A program made the position numbers and the translations under genes. 64,000 bases of DNA, taken from Siniperca chuatsi (lineage: Eukaryota > Chordata > Actinopteri > Centrarchiformes > Sinipercidae). The notes beneath the pieces were generated by a model that saw nothing but the letters and a program-made list of their open reading frames with translations, was not told where the DNA came from and made no database searches. Shown here in pieces: positions 58,129 through 64,000 of this stretch; positions within the stretch are counted from its first letter, which is position 1, and each line of letters begins with the position of its first letter. Location of the stretch: the NCBI RefSeq assembly GCF_020085105.1, contig NC_058055.1, positions 21,681,822-21,745,821 of the forward strand, written 5' to 3'.

Positions 58129-61100
58129 ATGTCGGATTCAGACTCTGATTCTGACTATGGTGGTGACTGGGAAGACATCAGAGAACGGATGAGTGCTGTG
58201 AGTTATTAACCAATAATCAAAATAAGTTGATTGGCAACTTACTGTTTTCTGTATGTCACTGATAAGCTGTTTCTTTCCCCCTCAGAAACTTCTGGCCACT
58301 CAGAAAAATAATGACATTATCACCTTCCATCCATCAGGTAAGGGACCTTTAACTCTTAGTATACCATTCATATTACTATGCTATGGTATATACTAGAGTA
58401 TCGACATACAGATGTATGACAAATTAAAGGAAAAACCAATATGAAGTGTCTTAGTATGGAGCTTCACTTTTGGCGAGCTGTCATGTCGTCCATCTTTATA
58501 TACAGCCTATGGTTGTAAGAATAGCGTGGCTCCTTAAAGGAACGGGGCAGTGCGTAGTGAGTGTGTGGGCGAGAGCGAGAGAGTGACGGTGGCTGCACTC
58601 AGAGCAGACAGGTGTTGGCGATCAGCGCAGAGGGAAAGGTTAGTAGTTGTCTAGTGGCAGAAAATGTACAGTGTAGGTTACATTTTGGCCACGAATAAAC
58701 GCTGCAGGTCCTCAATACCCAAGACGTTGCCTTGTCTTGTTTCCCAGCTGCTGGGTAAAAGTGAAGGTGGTTAGCCCCAAGGTTAGCACAACTTCGGCCC
58801 CTGGAGGAAAACGTCTTCCCTGTGCTTCCTGACCATGGTCTGAAAGCTGCAGCAGGAACGTTTAACACAATGCTTAAGTTATCTCATTAAGCAGATCATA
58901 TGATTTATAAAAAATATTTTAAATACTAGTCATAGTGATAAAGTACTCTTATTAGCTTTTTACTCACAAAGCTTTTATTGCAAGACTACTCGCCAAAGGG
59001 GAGAGGGGCTTTTAAATCACGATGGTAGAGGGCTCAGAGGTTGACGGCTGTCGATGGCATCGTTCATCAGCCCAACTCTAATACAACCTTTATTTAATCA
59101 GGTAATCTCACTGAGGTCAAGATCTCTTTTTCAAGAGAGACCTCAGTGCAGCAGAAAGAAAAACAAATCACCAGACATAACAAAAGGACATATGGCATCA
59201 GAGACGGTCACAGACATGAGATAAATAGATTTGAAGATTAAAGAGCATTGTATTACACGTTGGTCCAAAATCTTCCATATGTGTGAAACTGGGTTGAGAT
59301 TTGGTGGCTGTAAAGGTCGTAGCATTTTATTCACATTTTCAAACTCATCGAAACTATTCAGTGAGCCCTGGTGCACGGAAGCATCTGCATTTTATGTTTC
59401 TCCACTCTTTCATTCAGGATACATGAGCAAGTGGGACATTTGTTATGTTTCCATTAATTGTCAAGCGAATTTGAACCGAACCTTTGAAATGTCAAGAAAA
59501 AGAGTTCTTCAGGGATTTGTAATTATTCTAAGATGTCGACACCAGAAGAAACAGCTTCTTCTTCTCTCGGAGCGCAAACAGCTGATCAGTCATGTGAGTG
59601 AAATGTTCGCTGCGTCTGAACTTATTCGGCAAAAGTGTTTCTATCTCCCATTATGCGCATTAACTCTTTTTCAAGAAAGATAAAAAACACTTCAAGCGAG
59701 CGTATAAACCTTGATTCAAATTTGAGGGTTTATTTTCCGAATTTCGCTGTTTCCATTAACATTTTCTAATGCGATATTTAAAAATTTGCATTAAACTACA
59801 TTATGCAAACACGACTATTGACTCATATTCGTGATATCTGAGCTCAGTACAAACTGCATAACTCCAAAAATCTGGAAGTTTGTTTTACTTGCAGGATGAG
59901 TTTTCTAGATTAATTTGCGAATGTGCTACTGCTCTGCTGACAAAAGTGTAGAAAATTGTCTATCTTAGGTAGAAAGAAATTACGAACTGTAAACAGTGTA
60001 TGAGAGTGACGCTACAGTTTGTAGTCTGGTAGTGTGGTAATGTCTGCTCAGATAATGCAGGAGCTGGCTGGACATCACAGCGAAACAGGAAACGCATGCT
60101 TGAATTTGTTTGGGGGTTCAAACGAAGTGAATGGGAGATGGAGCAAATATTTGTATACCGGAAATGTAATGTGACGGTACTTTTAAGGCTTCACTTCTGT
60201 AGTTACGTCACAATAAAAGCCTTCCAGTCAAGGTGCCAGTGGAAAGCTTTTAATGTGAAACAGCAGCAGAAGGAAATGTTGGGTTTGCATTTAAAGCATT
60301 TATTTATTTATTTTTACATATTTCAAAACGTTATTTCATGTCCAAGATATAAAGAATATTTTAAGTTTTTGAGTTGCTGAAGATTTTGCTGTTTTGAAAA
60401 ATGTAGTCATTAATCATAGGCTACAGTGAAGCAACGTGTTTTCACACATTGCACAATATGTTGTGTGCAAGAAATCTTTTGTTGAAGAAAACTTCACTTC
60501 GGTTCCAAATTGAAGAAAATATATTTATTTATGCATTAGAAGAAAACAGATGGTTATGATGAGTATTCATGGAGCATGGAGAGATACACACATACAGGTT
60601 GCATCAGTATTTCTCTACTCTGCATCCTAAGAGCAGAGGATTTATACCCTGACTGACACTAATGTTTGTCTGAGGTGACCAAAAGGCAAGATTAACATAG
60701 GCTAATTACACGTTTCCCAAGGCAAAAGGCGAATTGGATTCCGGGCTTTCTTGGATAAAATAGGTTACACTTCAGTGTTACGTAGGTTGTTAATAATAAT
60801 GACAAAGGAACAAAAGGTGGAAAGTGGCTGAGATTCTAGAGCAAGTTGAGTTCCCATGTGAGTTAAGGTGTGACTCATCACACGGCTGGCCTGGCCTCTC
60901 CTCACAATACAACAAAATGTTTCACTCGCATAGTTTGTCTCAGTACAGAGCTTAATGTCATACAGAAAAGCAGGAACTTAGTTTTTTTTTTTTTTTTTTT
61001 TTTTAAAAAGCAGAAAAGACAATTTTGGGATAGAATAAAACTATTGGGAAATGCATTTTCTCCCACAGTTGCAAAAGACTGAAATCTCCCAGACATACTG

Positions 61101-63847
61101 CTGATTTTTGAGGTTTTGCGTGCAATGTTGTGAGATTTTGGTTACTTGGTCATAAACCCTGACCATTTTTATCAGTCATGACTAGATTTCACATCACAAT
61201 CCAGTGATCAGTTTTTACTTGTATTTTAATGTTCAAAAATAAATAAATGCTGAGAATTTCCATAATCTAGCTAATATTTACTTTTTGAAAAATGGGCCCT
61301 GAATATGGAGCATCTGTTGCTGGCTGTCGCTCGACATTTGGCAGTGTTTTTTAAAAATTTAGACGCAAAACTAATTGTTTTTCGCATATGCTTGTTTTTT
61401 AGATGAGGTTTATGAACGATGGAGCCGTATATCTGTTGACACCAGAAAACAGGCTGGACAGCGGATGAAGGTTTGTGCCTTCTGGCTTCCCATTCTGCTT
61501 CAGCGTGATGAGTCCAGCACTACAGCTTGCTGGGCTTTACAAATTGGTTTAATCGACTCAAAGTAAGTACGGTTATGATGAGCATCTGAACTTTTTTTTT
61601 TTTTTTTTTAAACCCCAATTAATAACACTTTCAATCTTCAATGTTTAGACTGTTGAAGAGTTTGTAACTGTCTCCTCCTTGTGACAGTGGAGATCTAAGC
61701 CTGAAGCACCTTCCCAAGATAGAAACTTTGGAAGCAATCCTCAGAGCTTTGGAGAAAGGAACTGTAAGTTGACTATGTAGTATTTCAGTCTAATAGCCAT
61801 TTTTCGACTAAAACGCTCCAGGAATTATGAAACCAGAGGAATTTAAACTAGGAACTAAAAGTTTTTGTGCATTCCTGTTTGTGTTTTCACCACATCTGAA
61901 GAACCGTGAAGATTAGGCAAATTAGACCCTTGTTGGATTAAAAAACTGCAGCATTTAAAATGCAACTTTCAAACACAAGAAGATTTAAAAGGAGTTGGTA
62001 ATCCGACAGCAAAGCCTAACATTATTGTTAACGTTAGTAATCAGCAAAAACGTCCACCCCTCGTCCTAGTATCGATACTACAGTACTGTCTTGTTAAGAC
62101 CCCTGGAGAAGGGACTGTTCTAGCACCTAGAACTATTGAACAGGACCTAAATTTAGTCCCTGGTTCTTCCAGTTTACTTCCTGAGTTCCTCAAAAGGTTC
62201 CCGGGAACATTCCTGCAATGGAAATGCCTCATAAAGACCCTTTCACATACAATCTAAAAGACTGCGGTGTGAACTTTTTTGTCAGTGCTAATGCCTACCA
62301 TCTGTATTAAAACGTGACATTGGCATGGCCAATATTATCGTCCGATTTTAGCTCATCACAGATACATTTGTATTGGCAGACTGTCCGGGGAAGTTGAATG
62401 AGTAAAAGGGGGCTTAAAGTCAACATGCAATATAAAATTAATAAAGAATGCACAAGAGGGCAAAGTGTACGAGTAGGCTGTAACACATTCCGCTGACCTA
62501 AAGATATCAAACCATTTGTTATGGTATAGCTTTGTTGTAAACATTGTTACTTATGTTGAATGCAGCAGGATTTAGAAACCATAGCTACAGAGACTTTATT
62601 TTTATTTAGAGATTTCAGAATGTGGCTGCCGTTTTGCTTGATACTTGGATGAAACGTTTGACTATATGCATAACCCTTTTTAACTTTTAAAAATGAACCA
62701 CACAAGCAGGACATAATAGTTAAAGTTGAATAACATTTTATATTTAGCACTGAAGAGAATAAGTGTAGATTGTGTTGTTGACAATCATGCCGTTGCTCTT
62801 TTACAACTTTGGAACTTTTGCTTTTGATCTAAACTGCTTGTTTTTTCTCTGTTCCAGTTGAAAAAGGACCAAACAAAACATGTGTTCTGGATAAGCAACA
62901 TGTTTAACTTGGTAAGTCTGAAAAAAGTGATCTGGTGCTTCAAATATGCAAGAGGTGATCAACTAATAAGGTGCAGAGGCATGGCTGCCGTTTCTAGCTA
63001 ATAATAATCCACTTTTATTTGTGTAGCACATTTCACACCTACAGTGCAAGTACAATGGGTTAGAATTATAGAAATAAAATTTAAAATAAGAATGAAATAA
63101 AAATTAATTTCAGTAAGTAAGATTCAATAAAACCCAGCATACAGACTACTTAAAAGCAACATTAAAAAGGTGAGTCTTAATGTCCCAAATAAAGGCAGGT
63201 TGAGTTCAGTGATTTGAAGCAAATAAAAGCCCAGGCTATTAATTTAAGTTTTACGGTATTTGTATTGTCATGTCCTATGTAATGGTTAATAGAGATAGTT
63301 GAATGGTTCTCTATTTGACAACTTTTATCTGAGTGTGTCTTTGTACCATCAGCGTTCCCCAGAGGTTTTGGAGGATGCCTTACACTGGTTGGAGCGAACA
63401 GGAGAGCCCTCTATTCGCCACCGCCTCGTGAATCTCGGCCACGCACACAACTGCTTCACAGCCCTGCACCATATCTTCACAGAGTGTAAGATACAGTCAC
63501 ACTACAGTTCGCACAGACTGCTCTGCTACAAGTTAATCACAAGTTAGTCACAAGACATTTCTTGTAATTAATGTAAAGACGAAATCCTAAATGTCTTGGG
63601 CAGGTAGTGGATTTCAGAGCCCATTTTCTTTTTATAAGCTCTCAACTAAATTTCAGCTATTTTGAAATGTACAGTGTTTGAACTATGCAAACACTGAAAT
63701 ATTAGAACTCGTATGTTGATAGTTAACACACACACACACTCCTCTGTTTGCTTTCAATCAGTTGCTAAGTATATTCAGGATATGGGTACCAACTTGGAGA
63801 AGACGATGAAGGAACTGATGGCTCGACCATCTGAGCATGACGTTGAG
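58129..63847 (+). CDS. Unrecognised seven-exon (partial) gene with acidic DSDSDSD N-terminus
   Basis: Coding exons are 58129-58197, 58286-58337, 61403-61562, 61688-61763, 62858-62911, 63353-63485 and 63762-63847. The last ends at a donor (gtaaga), so the gene continues past the window. Phases are 0, 1, 2, 0, 0, 1, 0 and all fit, giving 210 residues so far. The protein starts MSDSDSDSDYGGDWEDIRER, a very acidic leader. It is then mostly helical by eye, with W/H-rich blocks (DEVYERWSRISVDTRKQAGQ, HVFWISNMFNL, HWLERTGEPSIRHRLVNLGH). No membrane segment or signal peptide is visible, so it is probably intracellular. I cannot place it in a family. Small exons with consistent phases argue strongly that it is a real gene. 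Confidence 0.72.
59085..59225. repeat. Teleost 'actttatttaatcagg' repeat
   Basis: acaacctttatttaatcagg ... tctctttttcaagagagacctc. A weaker relative is at 13118-13290. It lies in the long intron of the right-hand gene. Confidence 0.5.
59255..59430 (+). repeat. Degenerate DNA-transposon-derived repeat, copy 2
   Basis: gttgagatttggtggctgta ... cagtgagccctggtgcacgg ... ctttcattcagga, matching 41575-41850. The open frame 59231-59683 runs through it and unrelated DNA and is not considered a gene. Confidence 0.4.
60455..61000 (+). mobile_element. Dispersed (LTR-like?) element, copy 2, uninterrupted
   Basis: gttgaagaaaacttcacttc, tgtttgtctgaggtgaccaa, ttggataaaataggttacac and catacagaaaagcaggaact occur in the same order as in 56300-57840. 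It is followed by a 24-25 base poly(T) run (60980-61004). No retroviral genes lie between the two copies. Confidence 0.5.
63000..63235. repeat. Teleost LINE-tail-like repeat
   Basis: ataatccacttttatttgtg tagcacattt followed by aaaggtgagtcttaatgtcc. It resembles the tail of the 18640 element. It lies in an intron. Confidence 0.45.
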
Positions 63848-64000
63848 GTAAGACACAACAACATGATCTACAGGCCGTCTCTGTGATATATAACATATAA
63901 CTAAATGTTTGCTTAAAACAGGCACCTGTTTGAACACATACACTTCTGTATGTTTATTGAGAAATGATCTTAGCGGCCTTAATGAGATGGTTGACATGGT

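Noticed and set aside
59231..59683. 150-codon plus-strand open frame
   Set aside because: Runs across two unrelated repeat fragments, with no domain and no splice logic with the surrounding gene.
56300..61000. One intact provirus with two LTRs
   Set aside because: No gag, pol or env remnants lie between the two direct copies. Instead host exons with valid splice sites are there.
1..64000. tRNA, rRNA or other structured RNA genes
   Set aside because: No A/B-box tRNA arrangement or rRNA-like sequence was seen by eye. A covariance search would be needed to exclude small ncRNAs.

Overview
This window is nuclear DNA of a ray-finned fish, most likely a percomorph teleost. The genes are split by GT-AG introns, the intergenic DNA is A+T-rich, and the repeats are typical teleost ones: CR1/Rex-like and I/Nimb-like LINEs, hAT-like and TTAA-flanked MITEs, and the dispersed family carrying the gttagcatgctaac palindrome. 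There are no operons, CRISPR arrays or rRNA genes, and I saw no tRNA gene. Species and chromosome cannot be told from sequence alone.

Three genes are recognised by clear protein similarity, with every splice phase worked out by hand. kctd7 (+, 1064-7772, four coding exons, 293 aa) encodes a BTB/POZ protein. kcnj6 (+, 22366-27442, two coding exons, 416 aa) encodes the G-protein-gated K+ channel GIRK2/Kir3.2. rabgef1 (-, 40515-34256, eight coding exons, 513 aa) encodes Rabex-5, the Rab5 exchange factor.

Two further spliced genes could not be named. One (+, 45481-48988, three exons) encodes 412 aa with a cluster of N-glycosylation sequons. The other (+, 58129-63847, seven coding exons, running off the right edge) begins with an acidic DSDSDSD leader.

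Layout: 1-800 holds nothing recognised. 800-10300 is kctd7 with its CpG-rich start, repeat-filled introns and probable 3'UTR. 10300-22300 is repeats plus a possible kcnj6 leader exon near 12.2 kb. 22300-28300 is kcnj6. 28300-34250 is a repeat-rich spacer. 34250-42000 is rabgef1 on the minus strand, and around 42.0-42.3 kb it may share a divergent promoter with a plus-strand transcript. 45.4-50.2 kb is the sequon-rich orphan gene. 50.5-54.9 kb is a decayed LINE with ORF1, endonuclease, reverse transcriptase and RNase H remnants. 54.9-64 kb is the second orphan gene, whose putative leader exon starts directly after the LINE's GAA tail.

The genes are not a functional unit, although kctd7 and rabgef1 are neighbours in mammals and both act in endolysosomal biology. 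The strongest unexpected signals are: a MITE family whose internal hairpin loop is inverted between two copies; a perfect 10-bp CLEAR-type palindrome plus a second CACGTG box in kctd7 intron 1; kcnj6 lying between kctd7 and rabgef1; several datable nested insertions; and the two unnamed genes.
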